A DNA stretch of 60,166 nucleotides. It comes from Candidatus Sulfobium mesophilum (GTDB taxonomy: Bacteria > Nitrospirota > Thermodesulfovibrionia > Thermodesulfovibrionales > UBA6898). The notes below the pieces were generated by a model. The model ran no database searches. It was not told the origin of the DNA and saw nothing but the letters and a program-made list of their open reading frames with translations. The translations under genes were made by a program, and so were the position numbers. Positions 41,233-49,190 of this stretch are shown in pieces (position 1 is the first letter of the stretch; every line of letters starts with the position of its first letter). Location of the stretch: NCBI GenBank assembly GCA_900302705.1, contig OUUY01000097.1, positions 1 to 60,166 of the forward strand, given 5' to 3'.

Positions 41233-42465
41233 TTGAACACTTTAGCCTTAGGCAGTGACAGCCGTCTTCTTTTCATAACCAGGGGCCTTCGTCTGTTTGC
41301 CTACGGATTCTTATCCGTTGTGCTTATGATCTACCTGACGACGCTTGGCCTTAGTGAAAAGAAGATCGGCCTTCTTTTCAGCCTGACTCTCATCGGCGAC
41401 ACTGTAATTTCTCTTTGGCTTACTACGGGGGCAGACCGAAGAGGCAGAAAGCGCATGCTTATCGCCGGATCGGTCCTCATGATATTTGCGGGGGTCCTGT
41501 TTGCGCTTACTGATAATTTTCTGCTTCTTCTTATAGCCGCCACTATCGGAGTCATCAGCCCCAGCGGCTACGAGGTCGGCCCCTTTCTTTCAATCGAGCA
41601 GGCCGCTTTGTCACATATAGTCCCTGACGAAAAGCGCACGCAGATATTTGCCTGGTACAACCTGCTTGGGTCCTTTGCAACAGCGCTGGGCTCCCTGTTC
41701 GGCGGAGGCCTGGCGCAGTCGCTTCAGCACTTCGGGGCAACACCCCTTGGAAGCTACCGGATCATTATTTACGTTTATGCTGGAGCGGGGGCGATGCTCG
41801 GTTTATTATTCTCGCGGCTTTCGAACCGAATAGAAGTATCGAATCAGCCGGCCGCAAAGGAAGAGCTGCTTTTGGGCCTTCATAAGTCAAGGCGTATTGT
41901 CTTTAAGTTATCCGCCTTATTTTCACTTGATGCCTTTGCGGGCGGTTTCATCCTGCAAAGTGTCGTGGCCTACTGGTTTCATGTCCGCTTCCATGTTCAG
42001 CCGGCCGTTTTGGGGGCCATCTTCTTCGGGGCTAATATTATGGCCGGGCTATCAGCCCTGACTGCCGCACGGGTCGCCTCCCGTATAGGCCTGATAAAGA
42101 CAATGGTATATACGCATATCCCTTCAAATATATTGCTGATATTCGTCCCCCTCATGCCAAACCTGCCGCTTGCTATCGCCCTTTTGCTCCTTAGATTCAG
42201 CATATCCCAGATGGATGTCCCCACCCGCCAGTCCTATACGATGGCAGTGGTAAGTCCCGATGAACGTTCAGCGGCTGCAGGGATTGCCGGCATCGCGCGC
42301 ACGACGGGAGCATCTATTTCGCCGGCGATAACCGGGCCGCTTCTTGCCCAGCCGTCTTTGCTCAGTCTACCGTTCTTTCTGGCAGGCGGCCTCAAGATTA
42401 TTTACGATTTGCTTCTTTATCGAAGCTTTAGCCTTGTGAAACCTCCGGAAGAAAAAAGCAAGTAG
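41233..42465 (+). CDS. MFS transporter
   Basis: 410 residues from a TTG start (the next Met falls inside helix 1, so TTG is the only sensible start seen). About 12 membrane helices are visible. The MFS motif between helices 2 and 3 reads LTTGADRRGRKRMLIAGS. The central loop is at about 200-215. It belongs to drug or metabolite efflux-like MFS, but no substrate motif is recognised. Its position right after the ChrB-like gene suggests a role linked to that protein, possibly oxyanion or metal stress. The chromate permease ChrA (CHR family) is not present here. Confidence 0.85.
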   Translation: MNTLALGSDSRLLFITRGLRLFAYGFLSVVLMIYLTTLGLSEKKIGLLFSLTLIGDTVISLWLTTGADRRGRKRMLIAGSVLMIFAGVLFALTDNFLLLLIAATIGVISPSGYEVGPFLSIEQAALSHIVPDEKRTQIFAWYNLLGSFATALGSLFGGGLAQSLQHFGATPLGSYRIIIYVYAGAGAMLGLLFSRLSNRIEVSNQPAAKEELLLGLHKSRRIVFKLSALFSLDAFAGGFILQSVVAYWFHVRFHVQPAVLGAIFFGANIMAGLSALTAARVASRIGLIKTMVYTHIPSNILLIFVPLMPNLPLAIALLLLRFSISQMDVPTRQSYTMAVVSPDERSAAAGIAGIARTTGASISPAITGPLLAQPSLLSLPFFLAGGLKIIYDLLLYRSFSLVKPPEEKSK

Positions 42466-42698
42466 GAGCAATTCAGTAACCAAAATCCGCCATCAAATCT
42501 GTGCGGAGACAGCATTCTCTCTCATTCTCATCTCGAAATACTTCGGGATTCCGAGGCACCGGCGCGCCCGCAACGGGCAAAACGCGCTGCTGAAGCCGGT
42601 CGAATGCATCCCCGCACAGGTAGGGACTTGATGGTGAATCGGGGGTGTCTGGCCTTCCAGTCTAAAATGCAGTATCCTTATAGCAGGAGGTCACACAC

Positions 42699-42896
42699 AT
42701 GAAGCACAGGCATGAATATGAAGCTGTTTATCACCCCAGCTTATCCTCAGAGGCAAAGACAATCGGCATTAAGGCGGCAGAGATGAGAAGATGCTCGACC
42801 TGCCAAAAAGAGATGCCTTTTATCATGATCAAGAAGGAATGGTTTCCGCTATTCGAGGATCCGGAATCAGGGGATCAGGGGATATTGCTGGCCTGA
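42699..42896 (+). CDS. Small CxxC protein, unknown
   Basis: 65 residues, ATG preceded by AGGAGG eight bases upstream. MRRCSTCQKEMPFIMIKKEWFPLFEDPESG includes a single CxxC (about residues 32-35). The N-terminus has several His residues (MKHRHEYEAVYHP). It may bind metal or be redox active. The family is not recognised. It stands about 140 bases before the glycosyltransferase gene on the same strand. Confidence 0.5.
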   Translation: MKHRHEYEAVYHPSLSSEAKTIGIKAAEMRRCSTCQKEMPFIMIKKEWFPLFEDPESGDQGILLA

Positions 42897-43037
42897 TTGC
42901 ATGTTTTTCGCAAGAGACACACAAGTTTCTTCGGGCATTGAAATGGACAAGTGGCGTATGGGCCAATCCTCATCAAAGCTCTGACGGAGAATTATCTTGT
43001 TTGTCTCTTTACGTTTCAGGTTGCTTTATAATTAAGC

Positions 43038-43925
43038 ATGAAAAAGGATTATTCGTCATTTCCGGCTATTGGTATTACGGCCTATTCTGATTTCTACTCA
43101 ATGCCTGAGCCAATGGTATGGGGAGATTACTGGTTCAAGGAGAATTTATCAAGAGAGTTTAGAGCCCTGGGGTATCCCGTCGATCACTCAGCCCCGAAAA
43201 TCCTTCTTCACCTTTTTGGAGAACCAATTCCCGCCGTCCCTAAACAGCTCTACAGTATACTTTGGATACACAGCCATCCCGATTGGGTCGAGCCCGGTTT
43301 GCTCGGGCATTATAAAAAAATTTATTGCATATCACAAACCTTCATAAACAAAATAAAGAAGATGGGTTTTGAGGCTCAATTTTTGATGATTCCGACAAAC
43401 ATGAGGCCCAAAAGAGAAGAAAAGATCTACGACATCGTCTTTGTGGGAAATACAAAAAATAATGCGATGAGAAAGGTTATAAGAGATATGGGCTTCTCCC
43501 CATATAACATTAAAATATGGGGATGGGGATGGAGGGGATTGATACCTGAGAAATGGTACGGCGGTGAATACTTCGAAAATTCTTTGCTCAGCGGCCTCTA
43601 TTCGTCAGCCAGAATCGTCCTAAACGATCACCACGAGGACATGCAGCGTGAAGGATTCATCAACCCGAGGATTTTAGATGTCCTTGCAAGCGGGGGGTTT
43701 GTAATTTCGGACAACGTCGCTGGAATGGATGAATTTCTTGACCGGAGTGTGGCGACATACAATACACCTGATGAACTGACAAAGACGATCGACAGATTTA
43801 TTGAAGATACCCGTGCCAGAGATATTATGACAGCAAGGGGACAAGAAATTGCCCTCAGGCAGAGTTATCGCGCCGCCTGTCTGGAAATTATAAAACATAT
43901 AGAATCGATTTTTGATAAATTATAA
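43038..43925 (+). CDS. Glycosyltransferase, CgeB-like (GT-B fold)
   Basis: 295 residues. YDIVFVGNTKNNAMRKVIRDMG (about 130-151) followed by the C-terminal part with ARIVLNDHHEDMQREGFINPRILDVLASGGFVISDN (about 192-227) matches the glycosyltransferase group 1 domain of CgeB-type proteins. There the conserved N.R.FE..ACGGF motif is here NPRILDVLASGGF. Sugar donor and acceptor are unknown. Cytoplasmic. Its stop is 4 bases before the GTG of the CinA-like gene, so the two are likely co-translated. The lack of a long N-terminal domain makes it shorter than typical CgeB. Confidence 0.82.
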   Translation: MKKDYSSFPAIGITAYSDFYSMPEPMVWGDYWFKENLSREFRALGYPVDHSAPKILLHLFGEPIPAVPKQLYSILWIHSHPDWVEPGLLGHYKKIYCISQTFINKIKKMGFEAQFLMIPTNMRPKREEKIYDIVFVGNTKNNAMRKVIRDMGFSPYNIKIWGWGWRGLIPEKWYGGEYFENSLLSGLYSSARIVLNDHHEDMQREGFINPRILDVLASGGFVISDNVAGMDEFLDRSVATYNTPDELTKTIDRFIEDTRARDIMTARGQEIALRQSYRAACLEIIKHIESIFDKL

Positions 43926-43929
43926 TCAG

Positions 43930-44676
43930 GTGAAAAGCATCGAAGAGCATATAAAGACTGCCGGCATCATAATTATCGGCGACGAGATACTTTCCGGAAA
44001 GGTTCAGGACTCAAACTCCTTCCTGCTCGCCTCCGAATTAAGGGCTCTGGGCGTAAGCGTTATGCGCATATCCGTAATCCCCGACGATATAGTTACAATC
44101 GGAAGCGAGGCCCTCTCTTTTTCGAAAACTTTCGACTACGTCTTTACCTCGGGCGGTGTGGGGCCAACTCACGATGATGTTACCGTTGCCGGCATTGCTC
44201 AGGGCTTTGGAGTAAAACTTATAAGGCACCCGGTTCTCGAGGAGAAATTCCGCCAGAGATACGGGGAATCATGCAACGATGCAGTTCTTAAGATGGCCGA
44301 AGTGCCTGAAGGAGCTGAACTCCTGGATTTCGGCAATGCCCGGTTTCCTCTGGTCGTGTTTAGAAATATTTATATCTTCCCCGGCATCCCGAAGTATCTC
44401 AGGGAAAAATTCAGACTCGTCAAGGAACGATTTCGCTCGTCTGCCCTTTTTTTAAGAAAACTTTTCCTCAATGCCGAGGAAACCGACATCGCCGCTGACC
44501 TTAATACGATCGTTTCGGAAAACAAGGAGGTCAGTTTCGGCTCTTATCCCATCCTTGACAACCCCGAATATAAACTTGTCATCACAGTTGAATGCCGGTC
44601 CGAGAATTCCTTAAGCAAGGCGGTTGGACAGCTGCTTGGATGCCTCCAAAAGCAAGTCATAGTCAGAGTGGAGTGA
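43930..44676 (+). CDS. CinA N-terminal (molybdopterin-binding-like) domain protein
   Basis: About 248 residues from GTG 43930; a TTG at 43912 is an alternative start that would overlap the glycosyltransferase end. TAGIIIIGDEILSGKVQDSNS and TSGGVGPTHDDVT are the MoCF/CinA nucleotide-binding motifs. The C-terminal PncC (nicotinamide-nucleotide amidase) domain of full CinA is missing. Proteins of this short form are often labelled competence/damage-inducible or ADP-ribose pyrophosphatase-like (COG1058). It sits between a glycosyltransferase and an HsdR-N-like gene in what appears to be one transcript. Confidence 0.88.
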   Translation: MKSIEEHIKTAGIIIIGDEILSGKVQDSNSFLLASELRALGVSVMRISVIPDDIVTIGSEALSFSKTFDYVFTSGGVGPTHDDVTVAGIAQGFGVKLIRHPVLEEKFRQRYGESCNDAVLKMAEVPEGAELLDFGNARFPLVVFRNIYIFPGIPKYLREKFRLVKERFRSSALFLRKLFLNAEETDIAADLNTIVSENKEVSFGSYPILDNPEYKLVITVECRSENSLSKAVGQLLGCLQKQVIVRVE

Positions 44677-44681
44677 TCGTA

Positions 44682-45236
44682 TTGGGACGTAAAAGGATAT
44701 TGGGGAAAACAACAGACATCATCACAGGCCGGCAGATCACAGACACCGACGATGAGCGATATCGCCAGAAACTGGCACGGTTACTTATCGAGCTCAAGGG
44801 CTACGAAAAAGGGGACATCGAGCCCAGGCAGCGCATAGAGATGGTGATAGGAGGTAAAAAGGTCTTTTCGCTGATAGATTTTGTAGTGAGCGCCGGGAGC
44901 ATGAAATTTATGGTAATTAAGTTCGGGCCGGGCTCTTTAGTAACGAGGGAAAGGCCGGCGCTTGCGGCCGCAAGGATACTCGCGGCTTACCAAATACCGG
45001 TAACTGTCGTTACAAACGGTGAGGATGCCGAGATACTTGACACATACTCAGGCACGGTCATAGCAACGGGAATAGACGGCATACCGGATAAGGCCTCTGC
45101 ATTGAAGAAGCTCGAAAGCATTACACTCCATCAGCTTAAGCCCGAGCAGGTCGAGACCGAAAAACGGATCATCTCAGCATACGATTATCTAGAGCATTCG
45201 CTCGAGTGCGATGACGACTGGTGCGAGACGGAATAG
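44682..45236 (+). CDS. HsdR N-terminal-like protein, degenerate PD-(D/E)xK fold (copy A)
   Basis: 184 residues from TTG 44682, which has GGAG eight bases upstream. A GTG at 44673 overlapping the previous stop is also possible. RQKLARLLIELKGYEKGDIEPRQ followed by SLIDFVVSAGSMKFMVIKFGPG resembles the HSDR_N_2 domain of type I restriction R subunits. In that domain the active site reads D...(E)xK. Here the Asp remains (LIDFVV), but the E-x-K position reads K-F-G (VIKFGPG), so nuclease activity is unlikely. VTVVTNGEDAEILDTYSGTVIATG.DGIP is shared with copy B at 46812. There is no methylase or specificity subunit nearby. Confidence 0.72.
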   Translation: MGRKRILGKTTDIITGRQITDTDDERYRQKLARLLIELKGYEKGDIEPRQRIEMVIGGKKVFSLIDFVVSAGSMKFMVIKFGPGSLVTRERPALAAARILAAYQIPVTVVTNGEDAEILDTYSGTVIATGIDGIPDKASALKKLESITLHQLKPEQVETEKRIISAYDYLEHSLECDDDWCETE

Positions 45237-45314
45237 AGGACGCTTTATATGAAACGATTCTCCTAAGCCAGTCCACAATGTCTCCAAGGTCTCTGTTTCA
45301 TCATAAAAATGCAG

Positions 45315-45395
45315 TAGGGATTGTCTTTGAGCGGCTTCAATTTCCCGTATTGCCCGCCGCATGGGCGGGAAATTGCCTCGGAGCGGAGCGAGAAT
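45315..45395. repeat. Dispersed palindromic repeat, second family, copy 2
   Basis: Same sequence order as 30167-30264 with a shorter centre (CCGCATGGGCGG instead of CCGCGGGCGAGGCGG) and without the 18-bp palindrome. It lies in the 205-base gap between the converging copy A gene and the ferredoxin gene. Confidence 0.75.
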
Positions 45396-45441
45396 GCGCG
45401 AAAAGATGTTCCCTGCTGCAATGGCTAATAATAAGTTCGGA

Positions 45442-46182
45442 TCAGACCGCCTGCAATTTAGGAATCAGAGGGGTCTTCCCTTCGCTCAGAATATCTCCCT
45501 TAATTCCTATTACGACCTCACTGTAAGGGATCTCTTTTCCTGACTTCTGGATCGCCTGTTTTGTAATGTAGGCGAGTCCGCCGCAGCAGGGCACCTCCAT
45601 CCGGACCACAGTTACACTGTTAATCGAGTTTACCTTGAACATCTCGGTAAGTTTGTCGAAATAGAACTGGGCATCGTCGAGCTTCGGGCAGGCTATTACA
45701 ACCTTCCGGCCTTTAATGAACCGGCTATGAAAATTAATGGTAGAGAAAGCCGCGCAATCCGCCGCCATCAGAAGATCCGCGTTATTTAAATACGGTGCTT
45801 CAGTGGCGATGAGCTTAAGCTGTATAGGCCAGTTCGTTAATTCCGGCCTCGTCTCAGAAACCCCACGCCCGACAACCTCTTTATTCGCAAAATCGACAGA
45901 CCTCGTGCTGGGACAGCCGCAGGGCTCCGGTTTCGCCTTCATTGCATGCCCATGTGCTTCTGTGGCCGCCTCGTCGAAGGCGTCGGCCTCCCGCTGGACG
46001 ATCGTGAGCGCGCCTGTCGGGCAGCCTCCCATGCAGGCCCCCAGGCCGTCACAGTATAGTTCCTTAACAAGCTTGGCCTTCCCATTAACGATCTGAAGTG
46101 CAGCCTCTGCGCAGTCGACAACACAATTGCCGCAGCCGTTACACTTATCCTCATCGATATTAATGATATTTCTTATTGCCAT
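45442..46182 (-). CDS. Dicluster 4Fe-4S ferredoxin with C-terminal Cys-rich domain
   Basis: 246 residues. The N-terminal bacterial-type ferredoxin domain has CNGCGNCVVDCAEAAL and CDGLGACMGGCPTGAL, each with CxxC...C spacing for a 4Fe-4S cluster (about residues 14-60). After a linker with EPCGCPST the C-terminal domain (about 115-246) contains LMAADCAAFS, VVIACPKLD and RMEVPCCGGLAYI. This layout is known from a conserved anaerobe family annotated simply as 4Fe-4S ferredoxin. It probably passes electrons in the cytoplasm. The partner is unknown, and the two HsdR-N-like genes flank it on the opposite strand. Confidence 0.88.
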   Translation of the reverse strand: MAIRNIINIDEDKCNGCGNCVVDCAEAALQIVNGKAKLVKELYCDGLGACMGGCPTGALTIVQREADAFDEAATEAHGHAMKAKPEPCGCPSTRSVDFANKEVVGRGVSETRPELTNWPIQLKLIATEAPYLNNADLLMAADCAAFSTINFHSRFIKGRKVVIACPKLDDAQFYFDKLTEMFKVNSINSVTVVRMEVPCCGGLAYITKQAIQKSGKEIPYSEVVIGIKGDILSEGKTPLIPKLQAV

Positions 46183-46342
46183 TTCAAAAATCCTCCTGAA
46201 TATTTGTTATATCTGAAGTATATTTTATCCACGGACAATCCTTCCATGATATAAATCATCTTTTGGGGCACCCGCGGTATCGCCCGCTTCTTACATGGTA
46301 TAATATAAGACGAATTTCTATTGTCCCCTGAAAGGAAGTGCT

Positions 46343-46573
46343 ATGAAGTCGTGCTATTTCTGCCAGGAAACCGAAGAACTTGAAGATTGGGTACATCCGG
46401 AGACCGGATTAAGGTTATTTTTCTGCGGTGACTGCTTCAGGACTATAGTAGGCGTATGCGCTGAATGCGGCAATATTCTGAGCAGGCTTGATCCCATTGG
46501 AGTAAACGAAGAAGGCAAGAGGATATGCTACAAATGCAGCGCTGCCCATGACATGGCAGAAGATGATATTTAA
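46343..46573 (+). CDS. Small zinc-ribbon protein with four CxxC pairs
   Basis: 76 residues with CYFC (4-7), CGDC, CAEC and CYKC, enough for two zinc sites of rubredoxin/LIM type. The spacing and CGDCFRTIVGVCAECGNILSR core suggest structural zinc binding. GAAAGGAAG ribosome site upstream, and TATAAT about 40 bases upstream (around 46299). It heads a run of three small genes on this strand (46343, 46620, 46812). Function not known. Confidence 0.65.
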   Translation: MKSCYFCQETEELEDWVHPETGLRLFFCGDCFRTIVGVCAECGNILSRLDPIGVNEEGKRICYKCSAAHDMAEDDI

Positions 46574-46619
46574 ATGCCTATGATCCCGTAATAGTTCATG
46601 GCCGGGACAAGGAGAGTTT

Positions 46620-46808
46620 ATGTCTGAGCTCAGCGAAGAAGAAAAATTCCATCTTATAGAAACCTCTTTTGAAGTGGACAGGGTTTACCTAAAGGCACTT
46701 GACGACCTCAGAGATGAGCTTGCCGGGCAGGGGATTGATATCGATTCGGGTGAGGGTCGTAAGATATTTATCCGTGCCGTCCGCAGGCTTAACGAAAGTT
46801 TTATGTAG
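46620..46808 (+). CDS. Small helical protein, unknown
   Basis: 62 residues, strongly charged and helical (MSELSEEEKFHLIETSFEV... LRDELAGQGIDIDSGEGRK). It starts 46 bases after the zinc-ribbon gene with AAGGAGAG upstream and ends 3 bases before the HsdR-N-like copy B start. The tight spacing supports a real gene in that operon. No family is recognised. Confidence 0.6.
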   Translation: MSELSEEEKFHLIETSFEVDRVYLKALDDLRDELAGQGIDIDSGEGRKIFIRAVRRLNESFM

Positions 46809-46811
46809 CTT

Positions 46812-47426
46812 ATGCGCTGCAAACGGCCCCTCTCTTTTCATTCCGCTTCCGTCACCAATATACCCACCACTGAAGATGCTGAAAGGCCCGAGCTTCCCGA
46901 CCGCCTTATTGACTGCCTCACTGGACATGAAATTCCCTTTTCCAACAGGGACAACATAAGACAAAAGGCATTGAAATACCTGATTGATGAAAAGGGTTAC
47001 TCGAAAGAGGATTTCGTTATAGACAGGGAAATAAAGTTTCATGCCGATGGCCGGCAAGTCACCTCCACTGTGGACATATCCATCATTTTAGGGAAAATAA
47101 CCTTTATGCTCTGGAAATGTTCCTCCGGGTCTCTCGTCTCGCGTGAGAGGCAGATTCTCGCCTCCGCAAGACTTCTTGAAGAATATATAGTGCCTTTTGC
47201 CGCGGTCACTAACGGATTAGACGCTGAACTTCTCGATGCCGTAACCGGGGATGTAATCGGCTGCGGCTTCGCATCAATCCCGAAAAAAGAGGAAATGCTC
47301 AAAAATCCCGGCGTCTTTCCACTTAAGCCGGTAAATAAAGAAAAACTCTCCATTGAGCAGAGGATCCTTTATACGTATGACGCCATCAGCTGTCCCACTG
47401 CCTGTGACAATAGAGCAGGCAAGTGA
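46812..47426 (+). CDS. HsdR N-terminal-like protein, degenerate PD-(D/E)xK fold (copy B)
   Basis: 204 residues. It is paralogous to copy A: LTGHEIPFSNRDNIRQKALKYL aligns with ITGRQITDTDDERYRQKLARLL. VDISIILGKITFMLWKCSSGSLVSRERQILASARLL aligns with IDFVVSAGSMKFMVIKFGPGSLVTRERPALAAARIL. VTNGLDAELLDAVTGDVIGCGFASIP matches the shared C-terminal block. Asp is kept while the E-x-K residues are not (WKC), as in copy A. So the fold is kept but the usual nuclease site is not. It is likely co-transcribed with the two small upstream genes and lies 111 bases before the ThDP enzyme. Confidence 0.72.
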   Translation: MRCKRPLSFHSASVTNIPTTEDAERPELPDRLIDCLTGHEIPFSNRDNIRQKALKYLIDEKGYSKEDFVIDREIKFHADGRQVTSTVDISIILGKITFMLWKCSSGSLVSRERQILASARLLEEYIVPFAAVTNGLDAELLDAVTGDVIGCGFASIPKKEEMLKNPGVFPLKPVNKEKLSIEQRILYTYDAISCPTACDNRAGK

Positions 47427-47537
47427 GACAACATTTGCTGAAAATCTTCAGAAAATCACAGGTTTTACTGCTATAATAATCTACCCTAGGCCAGGGGGAA
47501 TATCCTTAATATTCTCTAACAGGCAGGGACCTTGCGA

Positions 47538-49190
47538 ATGGACATTAAGGTCGGAAGCTTAATAGTTAAATATCTCGAACGCCTCGGGACAGAATATGTC
47601 TTCGGCATCCCGGGCGCTCATATCCTTCCGGTCTACGATGCCCTTTACGATTCTGGTATTAAGACGGTACTTGCCAAACACGAACAGGGCGCATCCTTTA
47701 TGGCAGAGGGCTATGCGAGGCTGTCGGGAAAAACAGGGGTATGCATAGCAACGGCGGGGCCGGGAGCCACAAACCTGGTGACCGGGCTTGCAAACGCCTA
47801 TATTGACAGGCTCCCGGTACTTGCAATTACAGGGGAGACGCCAACCTACTCTTTCGGCAAGGGCGCTCTTCAGGAAAGTTCCGGTGAGGGTTCCTCTATC
47901 AGCCAGGCCGATATTTTCAGGGGGATCACCAGATATAACACGATAGTACAGCGTACTGACTACATCCTGAATGTACTCAGAAATACCACCTCAATCCTGA
48001 CCTCCAAAAACCCGGGCCCGGTGCTTCTGAGTTTCCCCTATAACGTTCTGAAAGAGAGTGTGGATGATTCATTGCTGGATAATATTGTTTACTCCGGCAA
48101 AAACCTGCACCCCGGAGAGGACGCCGTCCCTCTGGAAGAAATTCTTTCAATGTTGAGGTCTTCTGCCCATCCTGTTGTTCTCGCCGGCTATGGAAGCGTT
48201 GTATCCGGGGCAGAGAATTCAATAGCCTATTTCTGCAATAAGGCCAATGTCCCGGTTGCCACAAGCCTCAAGGCGAGGGGACTTATCCCTGAGTCTTCCA
48301 AGCTTTCGCTAGGCGTGCTGGGAATCACTTCAGGCGAAGCCGCCTTCCGCTACATCACTGAAAAGGCCGATCTTATTATCATATCAGGAGCAAGCTTTGG
48401 CGAGAGGACCAGCTATAACTGGAACCGTAGTCTTCTGGAGGGGAAAAGGGTAATCCAGATTGACAATGACGAGATGCAGCTTAATAAAGTGTTCACGGCC
48501 GACTTTGCGCTCAATTGCGACGTAAAAAAATTCTTTGATCGCCTGTCCGAACGCGTTGACAGGGAACCGCTTGGATTAAAAGATGCTGAGGACGTAGCCC
48601 GCTACAGGGCTAACTATTGCAACCATAACAGCAGGGATAATGAGTTTCTTTTAGTGAGCAAATTCCTTTCGACTCTTAATGAGCACCTGGACAGCGACGT
48701 ACTGATTTTCGATGACAACATTATTCACATGCAGCGCTTCTGTCATATCTCCAAAAGCCGCAGTTATTTCCCGAATTCCGGATTGTCTTCTCTTGGACAT
48801 GCGGTGCCTGCGGCGATTGGGGCAAAGCTTGCCTCCGAAAAACCGGTTATCGCACTGCTCGGGGACGGCGGATTTCAGATGTGCTGCATGGAGCTGATGA
48901 CGGCGGTCAACTACAACATCCCCGTAACAGTTGTGCTCCTGAACAACTCGTCTTTAGGACTGGTCAGAAAAAACCAGTTTTATAACTATGACGGCAGATT
49001 CATTGCAAGTGATTTCGTAAACCCGGATTTCAAAAAACTCGCAGATTCATTCGGGATCAATCACTATATGATAGAAACTGGAGCCGCTGTCCGGGATGTG
49101 TTCGGAAGAATCGACTTCAGGGCGGGCATAAATCTTATCGAACTCATACTAAGTAAAGATGAATTCCCCAATTACTCCTCAGGGAGATGA
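47538..49190 (+). CDS. Thiamine-diphosphate enzyme, acetolactate-synthase-like
   Basis: 550 residues from the ATG at 47538; a TTG at 47532 is also in frame. The three-domain fold is visible: N-terminal Pyr domain with the catalytic Glu in KHEQGASFMAEGYARLSGK (about 48-66), central domain, and the C-terminal PP domain with GDGGFQMCCMELMTAVNYNIPVTVVLLNN (GDG...NN ThDP-Mg motif, about 439-467). It is close in length to acetolactate synthase large subunit, but no small subunit gene (ilvN) or ilvC follows. Instead a GT2-like gene follows with an ATGA overlap, which suggests a specialised C-C bond-forming or decarboxylating role. Confidence 0.87.
   Translation: MDIKVGSLIVKYLERLGTEYVFGIPGAHILPVYDALYDSGIKTVLAKHEQGASFMAEGYARLSGKTGVCIATAGPGATNLVTGLANAYIDRLPVLAITGETPTYSFGKGALQESSGEGSSISQADIFRGITRYNTIVQRTDYILNVLRNTTSILTSKNPGPVLLSFPYNVLKESVDDSLLDNIVYSGKNLHPGEDAVPLEEILSMLRSSAHPVVLAGYGSVVSGAENSIAYFCNKANVPVATSLKARGLIPESSKLSLGVLGITSGEAAFRYITEKADLIIISGASFGERTSYNWNRSLLEGKRVIQIDNDEMQLNKVFTADFALNCDVKKFFDRLSERVDREPLGLKDAEDVARYRANYCNHNSRDNEFLLVSKFLSTLNEHLDSDVLIFDDNIIHMQRFCHISKSRSYFPNSGLSSLGHAVPAAIGAKLASEKPVIALLGDGGFQMCCMELMTAVNYNIPVTVVLLNNSSLGLVRKNQFYNYDGRFIASDFVNPDFKKLADSFGINHYMIETGAAVRDVFGRIDFRAGINLIELILSKDEFPNYSSGR

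Noticed and set aside
45221-45526. 101-codon plus-strand frame after copy A
   Set aside because: Crosses the dispersed repeat and the end of the ferredoxin gene; no ribosome site.
39740-47205. Shared 16-mer ATATATAGTGCCTTTT at the queF remnant and in HsdR-N-like copy B
   Set aside because: A single AT-rich 16-base match without flanking similarity is expected by chance in a window of this size.
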